NCBI RefSeq assembly: GCF_003025615.1
Contig: NZ_PYMJ01000013.1
Location: forward strand, 1-64,000
Length of the DNA stretch: 64,000 bases
Direction of reading: 5' to 3'
From: Photobacterium frigidiphilum
GTDB lineage: Bacteria > Pseudomonadota > Gammaproteobacteria > Enterobacterales > Vibrionaceae
Shown here: positions 18,288 to 27,888 of the stretch, piece by piece
How positions within the stretch are numbered: the first letter of the stretch is position 1
How the letters are laid out: every line of letters begins with the position of its first letter
The notes under the pieces: generated by a model
What the model saw: only the letters and a program-made list of their open reading frames with translations
Told to the model about the DNA's origin: nothing
The model's database searches: none
Translations under genes and position numbers: made by a program

Positions 18288-18553
18288 TATACCCAAGTCA
18301 CCTCAAAATGCAGGATTCAGAGTGACCTCAACGTGTTTAATTCAAGGAAAGTGTGTGTGGGAATGGCATTCCCTTTCAAACACATTTGACACAGAAGTAG
18401 ACACGTTGAGTCACTCCCAAAGGGCGAGTTTTATTGGGCTTTATACGGCGTTGCTAATTTTCAACGTAGAACCACTAGGTCTATAAATTAGCGCCTTGCC
18501 TAAAGCCTAATAAATTCTCGCTGAAACGAGCATCTTGAGGTAACTTGGGTATA
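18288..18553. repeat. Full-length copy of a 266-bp palindromic repeat (MITE-like)
   Basis: The ends are near-perfect inverted copies: TATACCCAAGTCACCTCAAA against the complement of the 3' end TTGAGGTAACTTGGGTATA, with two mismatches over 24 bases. Internal segments also pair (GTGTGTGGGAATGGCATTCC region; AACGTGTT against GACACGTT). A second copy lies at 47263-47531 and partial copies at 28505 and 30243. No protein is encoded. The size, termini and multiple copies fit a non-autonomous mobile repeat. Confidence 0.8.
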
Positions 18554-18694
18554 TAGATTATTTCAAAATAATTGAAACAAATGCTGCTGTTTTATGGTCA
18601 GATGAACATTATGAAATATAATACGGCTTTTACTATTATTTAAAGCCTGTAAATTACGTTATCGCTAATCAAAGATGAAAGGTTCGCTATCAGT

Positions 18695-19111
18695 ATGTCT
18701 TTTGGGGTGAGAAATCACCACATTGCAAAATGGTCACTGGTTATGGTTTGGCTAGTTATCGTTGTCTGTTTAGGACAACGGGCTGGTTTTATATCGTCGT
18801 GCCCAATGAGTGCTGATAACCGTTCATCTGAAGCATCGCTTTTCAATGACCAACATGCCAACGCAGAACTTGTATCAACAGCGAATACAAGTGATAGCAG
18901 CATTGATGGAGCAACTGACAAGCAATGTGACATGACAGATCACCTGCTTCAAGTTCATCAACACTCTTTTGAACATGCCCTCATCTTTATATCACTATTG
19001 ATCGTTGTGCTCGCTTGGCTGAGTACGATGCAATACCGCATTCCCGTTTTAACTGAACCGATCCCCCCTACCCGACGGCTTCATTTAACCTTGTGTGTTT
19101 TTCGAGAATAA
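18695..19111 (+). CDS. Small two-span membrane protein preceding ScsB
   Basis: A 138-residue protein with an N-terminal hydrophobic helix (residues 13-31), a loop containing three Cys/His-bearing stretches (SSCPMS, KQCDMTDHLLQVHQHSFEH) and a second helix around residues 95-113. The His/Met/Cys-rich loop would face the periplasm and could bind copper or another soft metal. Its 3' end lies 68 bases before the scsB-like start. Small ScsA or DUF2946-like proteins occupy this position in Scs loci, but I cannot confirm homology. Confidence 0.6.
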   Translation: MSFGVRNHHIAKWSLVMVWLVIVVCLGQRAGFISSCPMSADNRSSEASLFNDQHANAELVSTANTSDSSIDGATDKQCDMTDHLLQVHQHSFEHALIFISLLIVVLAWLSTMQYRIPVLTEPIPPTRRLHLTLCVFRE

Positions 19112-19179
19112 ACCCTCAAGCATTTCTACATCTGGCAAAAGCCAACATGATTTGTTTTAGCGTTTATTGGAGATCCACC

Positions 19180-21315
19180 TTGAAAAAAATATTCAACTCT
19201 TACGTTTCACTGTTCATATTGATCAGTGCGTCGTTTCTCGCACTTTTCTCACTTACAGCCAATGCATCAGATGAAAGCACTGGTTGGTTAGTGAACCCTA
19301 TGCATCCCCCGCTTGAAGTTCGCTTAATGCTTACAGGGCAAAAAGATCTTGAAGCAAAAACAGTGGAAGGCTTTTTAGAAGTCAAACTTGCTAACGATTG
19401 GAAAACCTATTGGCGTTCTCCTGGTGAAGGAGGCATAGCGCCAAAGGTTGATTGGGAACTATCCAATAACCTCGATACTGTAGATTGGCAATGGCCAATG
19501 CCAAAACGCTATGAATTTTTGGGCGTTGAAACGCTTGGTTATAAAGAACACGTTATCTTTCCGATGACTTTCCATATTGATGATATGAACAAGCCTGTTT
19601 TCCTCTCGGGTAAATTGACTATGTCATCATGTACCAGCATTTGTGTTCTAACAGATTACGAGTTGGTATTGGATTTCACGCCAGCTAATTTACCGTTATC
19701 AACCAACGCAATGCATGTCTTTAATCAAGGTATGAGCCAAGTTCCAAAGACATCACAAGCCGTGTCTCTAGACATGATTTCATGGAACCAAGCAAAGAAA
19801 GAACTTACTGTTGTAGCAACGAATACAGCAGGCTGGAACAAACCAGATGTATTTATTGATGGCCAATCTCAGAATGTAAAAGACACGTCGTTTTTAGCCC
19901 CAAAGATTGCCATTAACGATAATCAAATGATCGCGACAATGAGTGCATCAAGCTGGTTTGGAGATCCGGAATTACTCAATGAAGAGATGGCTGTCACAAT
20001 CAGTGATGAGAATATGGCCGTTGAACTTTCAGCAATAGCAACCAATCAAATTGTACCGATAGCTGCCAATACCAGCCTACTCAAAATTATTGGCATCGCC
20101 TTATTAGGTGGATTGATTCTTAACATCATGCCATGCGTACTGCCCGTTTTAGGCATGAAACTGAGTAGTGTAATATCAGCTGAAGGGCTACAAAAACGCC
20201 AAATTCGTACGCAATTTTTAGCATCAGCAGCAGGTATTCTAACGTCCTTCTGGTTAATTGCAGGCTTTCTCGTAATACTAAAAATATCAGGTCAAGCTTT
20301 AGGCTGGGGTATCCAGTTTCAAAATCCGTACTTTATTGGTGCCATGATCCTCATCACGGGTTTGTTCGCTGCAAACATGTTGGGGCTATTTGAAATTCGC
20401 TTATCGAGTAATGCGAATACATGGTTAGCAACTCGTGGTGATAACTCACATACCGGACATTTCGTTCAAGGTATGTTTGCAACCTTACTCGCCACCCCAT
20501 GTAGTGCGCCTTTCTTAGGCACTGCCGTTGCGTTTGCACTAGGGGCTAATTACATCACCCTATTTGCTATCTTTACCGCTCTTGCAATTGGTATGGCAGC
20601 CCCTTGGTTGCTGATTGCTTTGTTCCCACGATTGGCTCAAATGATGCCAAGGCCCGGCAAGTGGATGGACAAAGTAAAAACCGTGTTTGGTTTGATGATG
20701 CTAGCCACCAGCATTTGGTTACTCACTTTGATGACCAGTTTCATAAGTACAAGTCTCGTTTGGTTAATCGGTCTTAGTTTAATCGTACTGTTGTTATGGC
20801 GCTTAGGAAACGTGAAAGGACGCAAGCCTGTTATCTTCACGCTCGCCTTCTTAATCTTTGGTTCTGCTGGCGGTATGCTTCTAGGCAGCGTAACTGCAGA
20901 TCATTGGGCGACGCCACTGCCTGCAGATCATGCATGGGTGCCGTTGCAAACAGATGAAATAGCACGTGCTGTTAGCCAAGGTAAAACCGTTTTTGTCGAT
21001 GTAACTGCCGACTGGTGTATTACCTGTAAAGCCAACAAGATTGGTGTATTACTTCAAGAGCCAGTTTATTCAACACTTGGCGCAGATAACATGCTGTTAA
21101 TGCGCGGTGATTGGACGAAGCCATCAGATTATGTAACAGGTTTCTTGCAGTCTTACGGTCGCTTTGGTGTGCCATTTAATATTGTTTATGGCCCAGGTGC
21201 ACCACTAGGGATCCAATTACCTGTGATTTTAAATTCAGATGATGTATTAAATGCCATTCGTGTCGCGAGTGGTTCATCTAATGCCGTGGTTTCAGCTCAG
21301 GCGAATAATGGGTAA
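19180..21315 (+). CDS. scsB: ScsB/DsbD-type transmembrane thiol reductase
   Basis: Moves electrons from cytoplasmic thioredoxin across the inner membrane to periplasmic thiol proteins. About 711 residues from the TTG at 19180, chosen for the GGAG 7 bases upstream and the signal peptide that then starts the protein. Domains in order: signal peptide; a periplasmic N-terminal domain (to about residue 300, with MTSSCTSICVL-like Cys pair SSCTSIC); an eight-helix DsbD-type core with NIMPCVLPVLGMKL and ATPCSAPFLGTA; and a C-terminal thioredoxin domain with TADWCITCKANK. Long N-terminal domains of this kind define the ScsB branch. A thioredoxin-like gene follows after 10 bases. Confidence 0.85.
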   Translation: MKKIFNSYVSLFILISASFLALFSLTANASDESTGWLVNPMHPPLEVRLMLTGQKDLEAKTVEGFLEVKLANDWKTYWRSPGEGGIAPKVDWELSNNLDTVDWQWPMPKRYEFLGVETLGYKEHVIFPMTFHIDDMNKPVFLSGKLTMSSCTSICVLTDYELVLDFTPANLPLSTNAMHVFNQGMSQVPKTSQAVSLDMISWNQAKKELTVVATNTAGWNKPDVFIDGQSQNVKDTSFLAPKIAINDNQMIATMSASSWFGDPELLNEEMAVTISDENMAVELSAIATNQIVPIAANTSLLKIIGIALLGGLILNIMPCVLPVLGMKLSSVISAEGLQKRQIRTQFLASAAGILTSFWLIAGFLVILKISGQALGWGIQFQNPYFIGAMILITGLFAANMLGLFEIRLSSNANTWLATRGDNSHTGHFVQGMFATLLATPCSAPFLGTAVAFALGANYITLFAIFTALAIGMAAPWLLIALFPRLAQMMPRPGKWMDKVKTVFGLMMLATSIWLLTLMTSFISTSLVWLIGLSLIVLLLWRLGNVKGRKPVIFTLAFLIFGSAGGMLLGSVTADHWATPLPADHAWVPLQTDEIARAVSQGKTVFVDVTADWCITCKANKIGVLLQEPVYSTLGADNMLLMRGDWTKPSDYVTGFLQSYGRFGVPFNIVYGPGAPLGIQLPVILNSDDVLNAIRVASGSSNAVVSAQANNG

Positions 21316-21325
21316 AGGTGAATAC

Positions 21326-21895
21326 ATGTCAGAATTGAACGGAAACACATCACCTAAAATACCTCAGAAAAAAACTGAGAATAAAGACAAGAAAAAGAAA
21401 GCGAAAGGGATACGCCACTGGCTAAAAGAAGCTGTTATGTTTATTGCGATATTGACTATTTTCAGTACAGGGCTAGACATTTGGCGCAGTGGCGACATGC
21501 CATCAAATGAAATACCTGAACTGATTGCTCAAACCATTAACGATGAAACTATCGATTTAAAAGCGATGAGTTACGAGAAGCCAGTATTGCTGTATTTCTG
21601 GGCGACATGGTGTCCGGCATGTAAATTTGTATCCCCCACCGTAAACTGGATGAGTGATCATTTTAATGTAGTATCCGTCGCCATAACATCGGGTGAGAAT
21701 CGCCGGATAAATGCATTTATGGATAACAGTGAATACAGCTTCCCCGTTATTAACGATAATAAAGGAAACATAAGCCGAGCTTGGGGAGTATCAGCAACGC
21801 CAAGTATCGTTATCATTAAAGACGGCGAAATATCATTTATCGCAACAGGGGTGTCAACACCACCAGGATTGTGGTTACGGATGCTATTAGCGTAG
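21326..21895 (+). CDS. scsD: ScsD-like membrane-anchored thioredoxin
   Basis: A 189-residue thiol-disulfide protein with a very basic cytoplasmic tail (KKKTENKDKKKKAKG), one membrane helix near residues 35-52 and a periplasmic thioredoxin fold with WATWCPACKFV and the cis-Pro loop SATPSIVII. It is a likely electron acceptor from the ScsB-like protein just upstream. The ATG at 21326 has AAAGGTG at good spacing; the earlier in-frame start lies inside scsB. No scsC (DsbG-like) gene is present, and a strong terminator ends the unit. Confidence 0.83.
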   Translation: MSELNGNTSPKIPQKKTENKDKKKKAKGIRHWLKEAVMFIAILTIFSTGLDIWRSGDMPSNEIPELIAQTINDETIDLKAMSYEKPVLLYFWATWCPACKFVSPTVNWMSDHFNVVSVAITSGENRRINAFMDNSEYSFPVINDNKGNISRAWGVSATPSIVIIKDGEISFIATGVSTPPGLWLRMLLA

Positions 21896-21930
21896 CTGTT
21901 TTGACAGTAATCACTGCGTTTTAATACAAC

Positions 21931-21967
21931 AACACCCGGTAAACGTGTCGTTTATCGGGTGTTTTTT
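21931..21967 (+). terminator. Rho-independent terminator of the scs operon
   Basis: A 14-bp stem (AACACCCGGTAAAC with its complement, one G:U) around a 5-base loop, followed by six Ts. Confidence 0.9.
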
Positions 21968-22024
21968 ATTGCAAGTCAGGTCAGTTGTTATAAATAAGAT
22001 TCAGAGAATAATACCGTTCAATAT

Positions 22025-22543
22025 TCACTCCCAATCCCAATGACGACTATCATGCTCTTGAGACGGTATCATACGATAACCGCTAATATTTTGGTGCTGA
22101 ACATTTTGCATCGCTTTATGAAACTGCTTACGATCTAAATGAATCAAGTTTTCATGATCACCCGATTCTAAATAAATCTCATCTTGCTCTAACAACATAT
22201 CATCAATCAACATACCCACTTGGTATGCTTGACCCAATGTGGGTACAGCACCTGGTTCGCAATCTTGGAAAACATTTGATAACTCATGTTCACTTACAAG
22301 TAAATACTGCTTACCTGTCATACGGTTAATCTTATCAATCATTACTCGACGATTTGAAGGAACAACTGCCATCAAATATTCGTTATTTTGATCGATTAGC
22401 ATAACAGCCTTTGCGACTTGTGTTGTAGGCACATGCGCTGAAACAGCAGAGCTAAAAGACGTATCAGTATGACGATGATGTGTAAGGCTAAAGTCAATAT
22501 TACGACTATTGAGAAATTGCCCGATAGAGATTGCCATGGCCAT
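22025..22543 (-). CDS. YbaK/ProX-type aminoacyl-tRNA deacylase
   Basis: Hydrolyses mischarged aminoacyl-tRNA in trans, in the cytoplasm. 172 residues, close to the usual size of YbaK/EbsC proteins. Landmarks are the VAKAVMLID strand, the AVVPSNRRVMIDKI segment around the catalytic-type Lys/Arg region, and the substrate loop FQDCEPGAVPTLGQAY (GxxP-type). GAGGAGGTAATC precedes the start. The exact tRNA substrate is not predictable. The gene stands alone. Confidence 0.8.
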   Translation of the reverse strand: MAMAISIGQFLNSRNIDFSLTHHRHTDTSFSSAVSAHVPTTQVAKAVMLIDQNNEYLMAVVPSNRRVMIDKINRMTGKQYLLVSEHELSNVFQDCEPGAVPTLGQAYQVGMLIDDMLLEQDEIYLESGDHENLIHLDRKQFHKAMQNVQHQNISGYRMIPSQEHDSRHWDWE

Positions 22544-22745
22544 GATTACCTCCTCAGAATATATACTGGCGCTATTTTACCCTGCTTAATTGATGCCAAG
22601 ATAATTAGTAATGCTCAGTATTCTGGTCACAGGGAAAGTATGGAGGCTGAGCCGCTTTTTCGCGAATTAATTATCCAATTTTTAGGCTGGGCTTTATCAA
22701 TGCTACGCCAAAAAATTTGAGCTTGTTAGGCATCTTGACTATAAC

Positions 22746-23252
22746 TTAATTAATACGTCGTATTTGCCAGAACTTGCGGCTCCAGTACGGATTATCTAAT
22801 CGAGAGATGATAACCCCTCGCGATGTAGAGGCATGTAAAAATTCAGCGCCCCCCAAATAGATACCTACATGACGTGTTGTATATCCGGTCTTAAAAAAGA
22901 CTAAGTCGCCTTCTTTTGCATTCGCGACAGCAACATAGCGACCCAGTTTTACCTGCTCTGAGGTTGTACGAGGTAACATCTTTTCATACACAGAAGAATA
23001 CCCGACCTGTACAAACGCAGAACAATCAATTCCACGTTTAGTATTGCCACCTAGCCTATATGGCGTGCCTTTCCAAACATCATAAACATTCGTAAAATCA
23101 ATGTCGTTGGCATCAACTTTAGCTGTGTGTTTTGCCATAACAGAATCTAGATTAGATGTTGATTGACCTACTTTTGTTGTATCAGACGAAGAACACCCCA
23201 CGATCGTGGTCAGCATCACGCCTATAAATATTGTGTAATAGCGACTCTTCAC
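22746..23252 (-). CDS. NlpC/P60 cell-wall hydrolase lipoprotein
   Basis: A 168-residue outer-membrane or periplasmic peptidoglycan endopeptidase of the Spr/NlpC kind. It has a lipoprotein signal with Cys 20 after IVG. The catalytic residues of NlpC/P60 are present: Cys 77 in GIDCSAFVQ, His 128 in RHVGIYLG and His 140 in FLHAS. It would cleave between D-Glu and diaminopimelate in peptide stems. Similar in length and order to E. coli MepS (Spr). Transcribed alone. Confidence 0.88.
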   Translation of the reverse strand: MKSRYYTIFIGVMLTTIVGCSSSDTTKVGQSTSNLDSVMAKHTAKVDANDIDFTNVYDVWKGTPYRLGGNTKRGIDCSAFVQVGYSSVYEKMLPRTTSEQVKLGRYVAVANAKEGDLVFFKTGYTTRHVGIYLGGAEFLHASTSRGVIISRLDNPYWSRKFWQIRRIN

Positions 23253-23390
23253 GATTTATCCCAAACCTTTATATTAAAATTTTATCGTGCATAATTATTA
23301 TTTTAAGCATCTATTTTTGGATGATATTATGGAATAGATTAGCCATTAGTGCTATCGATAACGCTCTATTCATCAAGATGGTAGGTATGT

Positions 23391-23870
23391 ATGACGACAG
23401 TCACTTTACGCCCATATAACCCCACAGATACAAAAAGATTAGCCCATATATACGCACAAGCAGCACTGATTTTGGGTAAAAAACAGTACACCGAACAACA
23501 AGTACAGATGTGGGCAGATTACCCTGTTCAATATTTTGATGAGTTTACAACCATGCTTTCCAATGGAGATACGTATGTAGCAATATCTGATTGCGGTGAG
23601 ATCCTCGGGTTTGGTCAGCTTTACCCTACAGACTACGTTACTTTATTGTATGTGTTACCGGAATTTTCACGTGCAGGAGTTGGAACAACGATCTATAAGC
23701 AGCTAGAAAATATCGCGCAAGATAATCAACAGAAATGTTTAAGTGTGACTGCGAGTAAAATATCTAAAAGGTTATTCGAGAAACTGGGTTTTGAAGTCAT
23801 AGATACTGAAATATCACTGAGAAATGGCATTGAATTTGAGCGCTACAACATGGTTAAAATATTCATATAG
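23391..23870 (+). CDS. GNAT-family N-acetyltransferase
   Basis: A 159-residue cytoplasmic acetyltransferase. The acetyl-CoA motif is LYVLPEFSRAGVGTTIYKQL, and the C-terminal motif FEKLGFEVI closes the fold. It resembles the PhnO/ElaA-like group, but the substrate is unknown. The ATG at 23391 has GGTAGG upstream. Single gene. Confidence 0.82.
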   Translation: MTTVTLRPYNPTDTKRLAHIYAQAALILGKKQYTEQQVQMWADYPVQYFDEFTTMLSNGDTYVAISDCGEILGFGQLYPTDYVTLLYVLPEFSRAGVGTTIYKQLENIAQDNQQKCLSVTASKISKRLFEKLGFEVIDTEISLRNGIEFERYNMVKIFI

Positions 23871-24343
23871 GTTCTGCTGAAATTAAGCACAAAAAATCTA
23901 TCTGCTTTACTTTTGCAAACCGCCTCGGCGATACTCTAACCATAGCTAAACTTGCGATGATTAATTAACCCATTCGTCTCTTCATTAAGGTCATTTTTAG
24001 GATGATGTTAACCTTTGCTCTAGAGTAGAAATACTAACTCGCTCATATACCACTCAAAAAAAACTGATTTATTAAGCGAGCAACCTCATAGCTAGCTATC
24101 TAATCGAATACCATTCATAATGCCGTATGTTTTTGAAACGATAGTTTGCTATTGATCAATATCTGAAATAAATGATTAATAGCTGCCGTTTTTCTACACC
24201 AATTTTGAATTTAGTTTTGATTTGTTGTATTTTTGTGAAATTGAATCAATCGCTTTTTAGACCTATTCTGTAAAGTATAACATTTGAATGACATTTGCCA
24301 TTCACAACATATCGAAGTAACTGTTTGATACAAAGGAGTTTCT
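23871..24343. other. Intergenic region before plsC
   Basis: About 470 AT-rich bases. I see no gene, hairpin or repeat of note. The last 100 bases probably contain the plsC promoter. Confidence 0.4.
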
Positions 24344-25093
24344 GTGCTGTCTTTCATCCGTCTATTTACTGCGGCAATCTTTATTATTTTTATGACACTT
24401 TTTGCTTTGGTTTATTGCATATTTACTCCTCGCAATCCAAAGCATGTGTATTTCTTTTGCCGTTGGTTTAATCAAATACAAAAAATTGTTGGTCTACGCG
24501 TTGAAACACGTGGTGTAGAAAACGCTGACAATGTAGGTAACAGTGTTTATATTTCTAACCACCAAAGTGTATTTGATTTTGTTACTGATCCTGGCATGTT
24601 AAGACCCCGAACAGTTACGATTGGTAAAAAGAGCCTACTGTGGGTTCCTTTCTTTGGTCAGCTATATTGGATCACAGGTAACATTCTGCTCGATCGTGAA
24701 AATAAATCTAAAGCAAGAAACACCATTCAGCAGGTTGCTGAAGCTATTCGTAACCGTAACCTATCGGTGTGGATGTACCCTGAAGGTACACGTAGCAAAG
24801 GTAGAGGCTTACTGCCTTTTAAAACAGGGGCATTTCGCATGGCGATTGAAGCTGGCGTACCAATTGTGCCGATGTGTACCAGTACAACACATAACAAAAT
24901 AGACTTAAATCGTCGTGACAACGGCATTGCAATTACAGAAATGTTAGCGCCTATTGATGTCACACAGTTTAAAAATGCACGAGAGTTAGCAGACCACTGT
25001 CACACACTTATGGCTGAGAAAATTGCAGAATTAGATGTTGAAGTAGAGCGATTTGCAATGAGTAAAGTAGAAGTACCTGCAAAAACAAATTAA
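24344..25093 (+). CDS. plsC: PlsC-type 1-acyl-sn-glycerol-3-phosphate acyltransferase
   Basis: Adds the second fatty acid to lysophosphatidate in membrane phospholipid synthesis. 249 residues, normal size. It has one N-terminal membrane helix, the acyltransferase motif SNHQSVFDF (NHX4D variant NHQSVFD), the second block MYPEGTRSKGRG and the third VPIVPMC. GTG start with AAAGGAG 6 bases upstream. A terminator follows. Another plsC paralog may exist elsewhere in the genome, so the housekeeping role is likely but not proved. Confidence 0.9.
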   Translation: MLSFIRLFTAAIFIIFMTLFALVYCIFTPRNPKHVYFFCRWFNQIQKIVGLRVETRGVENADNVGNSVYISNHQSVFDFVTDPGMLRPRTVTIGKKSLLWVPFFGQLYWITGNILLDRENKSKARNTIQQVAEAIRNRNLSVWMYPEGTRSKGRGLLPFKTGAFRMAIEAGVPIVPMCTSTTHNKIDLNRRDNGIAITEMLAPIDVTQFKNARELADHCHTLMAEKIAELDVEVERFAMSKVEVPAKTN

Positions 25094-25114
25094 TGTCGCT
25101 TCATACACGTATAT

Positions 25115-25143
25115 AAAAAGAGCACCTTCGAGGTGCTCTTTTT
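25115..25143 (+). terminator. Bidirectional rho-independent terminator
   Basis: A 13-bp stem (AAAAAGAGCACCT with its complement) with a 3-base loop, flanked by A and T runs. It serves plsC and the convergent hydrolase gene. Confidence 0.92.
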
Positions 25144-25172
25144 GTTTCTAGCACTGTTTAACCATTAGATAA

Positions 25173-26027
25173 CTAAGCACTTTGAGTTATTTTATCAAAC
25201 GCCGCGAGCAAAGGAGGGCTTTTCAAAATACGACCATGCCCTAGCCCTTCTGTCGCAAACAACTGTACATGCTTCATTTCACTGGCTTGTTGTGACAGTT
25301 CAAAAGAAGCAAACTTATCCGCTTTGTCATGCACAATAATCGCTGATGATTGGCGGCTTTCCAAACGAACAAAAGGGTTGATAGAATCAAATGGGCATTG
25401 ATATTCAACAGCAATATCATCAATCAGCTCATTGAATAACTTACTTGAATACCCAGAGCGCTCAACCATGGTGACTAAATTTTCCGTGTAATTCAGCACT
25501 GGCGCTACAAGTAAAACAGGTTTACCTTCTAAAGCGCTATGTCGGCTTTCTAAAATCATCGCGCCCCCCATGCTGTGTGCAACCACACCCGCAATAGGTT
25601 CTTCTAACGCATCCAGTACGTCATCAAATGCTTTTATAAAGCCCGGTAAGTGCCCATAGATACCTTCACTTTGACCATGAGCAGGATTATCAAAAGCAAT
25701 GGCCATATAGCCAGATGCTGCAATGTGCTCCATTAAAGGAAAGAACTGACTCGCCGAACCAGACCAGCCATGTCCAAGCACCCAGATAGGGCCAGAACCT
25801 AGCTGATAAGTCATCATTTTTCCTTCAGATGTTTCTACCAGTTTCTTAAGTAAGTTCTCAGGTAAAGAGCTTGGTTGATGGCTACGAACAGGCGTCAGCA
25901 AAATCTTTCTAGCTGTTTTTTTCGCATGTTTTGGGGCAAGCACATGATGCAAACGCGTTGTCATGTTTACCATGCTTTTACGTACATTAAACCGCTTACT
26001 TTGACTAAAATAAATTTTGCTGCTCAT
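25173..26027 (-). CDS. Alpha/beta-fold hydrolase
   Basis: A 284-residue serine hydrolase. The oxyanion segment is LGHGWSGSASQF, the nucleophile elbow AHSMGGAM, and the catalytic His lies in EGLGHGRI near the C-terminus. Substrate unknown. I take the ATG at 26027, which has GGAG upstream; the longer frame begins in the TetR-gene spacer. The adjacent TetR gene reads the same way just upstream and probably controls it. Confidence 0.8.
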   Translation of the reverse strand: MSSKIYFSQSKRFNVRKSMVNMTTRLHHVLAPKHAKKTARKILLTPVRSHQPSSLPENLLKKLVETSEGKMMTYQLGSGPIWVLGHGWSGSASQFFPLMEHIAASGYMAIAFDNPAHGQSEGIYGHLPGFIKAFDDVLDALEEPIAGVVAHSMGGAMILESRHSALEGKPVLLVAPVLNYTENLVTMVERSGYSSKLFNELIDDIAVEYQCPFDSINPFVRLESRQSSAIIVHDKADKFASFELSQQASEMKHVQLFATEGLGHGRILKSPPLLAAFDKITQSA

Positions 26028-26100
26028 CGTCTTCTCCATAATAGAACGAACGTGCTTTTTTATTGTAAATAATGGGACAGAAGATACAAAAATACCGAGC

Positions 26101-26697
26101 TTACTTAGCTCTCCATTCTGATAATAAGTCTTCAATTCCTAACCAAAATCTGTCTCGCTCAGGGGTTTCTAACGCTAACGATAGAAACAGATGGCTGCTT
26201 AAGTAAATACCGTATAGACGGTATACCGATTGCCACGCATCCAGATCAGCTTTTAGCTCACCGCTTTGCTTCCCTTTTTCTATTTGATGGCAAAGATAAT
26301 CTAACCAACGTCGCGTAATCTTATCTAAGGTTGTTTGAATAATCTCATTGCCTTGCCTACCCTCTTTACGCGCATCGAGGAACATGCAACTACCTTGAAA
26401 CGATTGATTCCAACTTAACCAATTTGTTAGCAGTAATCGTAGTTTCTTTTCAATATTCTCTGGTTCAGCCAACCTTGCAGGTTGAATAACATGCAACGAG
26501 AAATAATCACCCGCATATTCCAGCACGGCAACCTGCAGATTTTCTTTTGAATTGAAATGTGCGAATAACCCACTTTTTGACATACCAGACGCTTTCGCCA
26601 ATAGCCCTATCGTTAAACTGTCTAAGCCATCCTTACTTGCTAATTCAAAAGCTGTACTCAGTATATGCTCGCGTGTTACTCGACCTTTACTCATCAA
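26101..26697 (-). CDS. TetR-family regulator
   Basis: A 198-residue repressor-type protein. The helix-turn-helix occupies residues 8-55 (REHILSTAFELASKDG, then SGMSKSGLFAHFNSKENL). The C-terminal ligand domain resembles the TetR_C group near tryptophan-rich LLTNWLSWN. It lies immediately upstream of the hydrolase gene, and the pair probably forms one unit. Ligand unknown. Confidence 0.85.
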   Translation of the reverse strand: MMSKGRVTREHILSTAFELASKDGLDSLTIGLLAKASGMSKSGLFAHFNSKENLQVAVLEYAGDYFSLHVIQPARLAEPENIEKKLRLLLTNWLSWNQSFQGSCMFLDARKEGRQGNEIIQTTLDKITRRWLDYLCHQIEKGKQSGELKADLDAWQSVYRLYGIYLSSHLFLSLALETPERDRFWLGIEDLLSEWRAK

Positions 26698-26860
26698 TGC
26701 TCAATTTTATCATCACATGTTAACCTTCTGTGAATTTAGCACGAACGTTCTTTTTAGCAACCCTTAATTTTTGATCATGAGTCATAGGCAACCGCTTTCT
26801 TATGCAAGCAAATGATAACAGCAGAGTTCGTTACTATTTTTTTAAGATCTATATAAGTAA

Positions 26861-26883
26861 AATGCCAGTCATAAACTGGCATT
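26861..26883 (-). terminator. Terminator-like hairpin
   Basis: AATGCCAGT (26861-26869) and ACTGGCATT (26875-26883); on the minus strand it is followed by TTTTA, just after the gene that ends at 26911. Confidence 0.7.
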
Positions 26884-26910
26884 GTTATATGTTCTAATTC
26901 GTAGTAACGA

Positions 26911-27261
26911 TTAGCTACGCTTTTGTTGTAGGTAAGTACGACCTACAACTTGGTATGTATCTTTATGCTTAATTTCAAACATAATGTAGAAGAACCATGC
27001 AACAAATTTTAGCATTTCATCACCATCATTCATTACCCATTCAACATACTCTTCTTCTTTGCCATCATCATTTTCTTGGGTGAAAACGTGATAAATACGC
27101 TTTTCATTATCAATTTCAGCTAACTGGAATTGACCCGTCAATGATACAGCGGCATCAACGACTTCCTGCTCTTCACTGGCTTTAAGCGCTTCAAGTACTT
27201 CAGGTAGCGTTTCTTTTTGGCATAGATCTTTTACTAGTGTTTCAAATTCTTCTTGTTGCAT
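26911..27261 (-). CDS. Conserved-type hypothetical protein
   Basis: A 116-residue, strongly acidic, soluble protein without a signal peptide. Its middle is a DDGKEEEYVEWVMNDGDE stretch, followed by an aromatic segment FVAWFFYIMFEIKHKDTY. I do not recognise a domain. Single gene with its own terminator-like hairpin. Confidence 0.6.
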   Translation of the reverse strand: MQQEEFETLVKDLCQKETLPEVLEALKASEEQEVVDAAVSLTGQFQLAEIDNEKRIYHVFTQENDDGKEEEYVEWVMNDGDEMLKFVAWFFYIMFEIKHKDTYQVVGRTYLQQKRS

Positions 27262-27411
27262 GATTGTTCAACTCGATAGTCTAATGCCAATATTGTATCA
27301 GTAAGCCTTCTAAAATTTCACCCTGATTACAGGGTGTTTCACCCGCAGCTTACCTTCCCCGAAAAGAATAAGGTAAAATGCATGCTTATTAAGCTAGATG
27401 ATTCGTTATCG

Positions 27412-27660
27412 CTAACGATCAGTAAAACGAAATAAGTTATCGATTGATATTGGGCAATTCGCTATTTGGTGAACCTTTTCTTCAGCTTGTTCTAATGAAT
27501 CGTAACTACATGATATACCATAGATATCGGTAAGAGGATTATCATTACCTAATTTATCTACAAAATTTATACTCCAACCTGAGCTCAAAAAATCATGTAT
27601 CACACGTGCTTCAACCAAGGTTTGATCGGCAAATAATCGCTTACATTCTGAAAGAACCAT
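27412..27660 (-). CDS. Small DUF2007-like protein
   Basis: An 82-residue soluble protein. The pattern of an N-terminal strand, a helix with VEARVIHDFLSSGW and then a second strand near FVDKLGN resembles DUF2007, a putative signal-transducing domain. The call is tentative. Single gene. Confidence 0.5.
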   Translation of the reverse strand: MVLSECKRLFADQTLVEARVIHDFLSSGWSINFVDKLGNDNPLTDIYGISCSYDSLEQAEEKVHQIANCPISIDNLFRFTDR

Positions 27661-27852
27661 AATCCATTCCTCACTTCTGATTTACTATAAATATAGTCAA
27701 TATTCATCAATTGATAAAACCATCAACAGCATTGTGCGATATGTAGTAGGGTAACTTTATGTGAACAATATGAATGAACAGAATATAGCGATGGATGGGA
27801 AGTGTTAGACAAAAGGACAGTAAAGTAGAAGGGCGCGTTAGAAAAGGAGCGC

Positions 27853-27878
27853 AAAGTCGCATCAATCGATGCGACTTT
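27853..27878 (-). terminator. Hairpin after the DUF2750 gene
   Basis: AAAGTCGCATC and its complement with a 4-base loop, ending 10 bases from the stop codon at 27889. The T tract is weak. Confidence 0.6.
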
Positions 27879-27888
27879 GAAGTATCAA

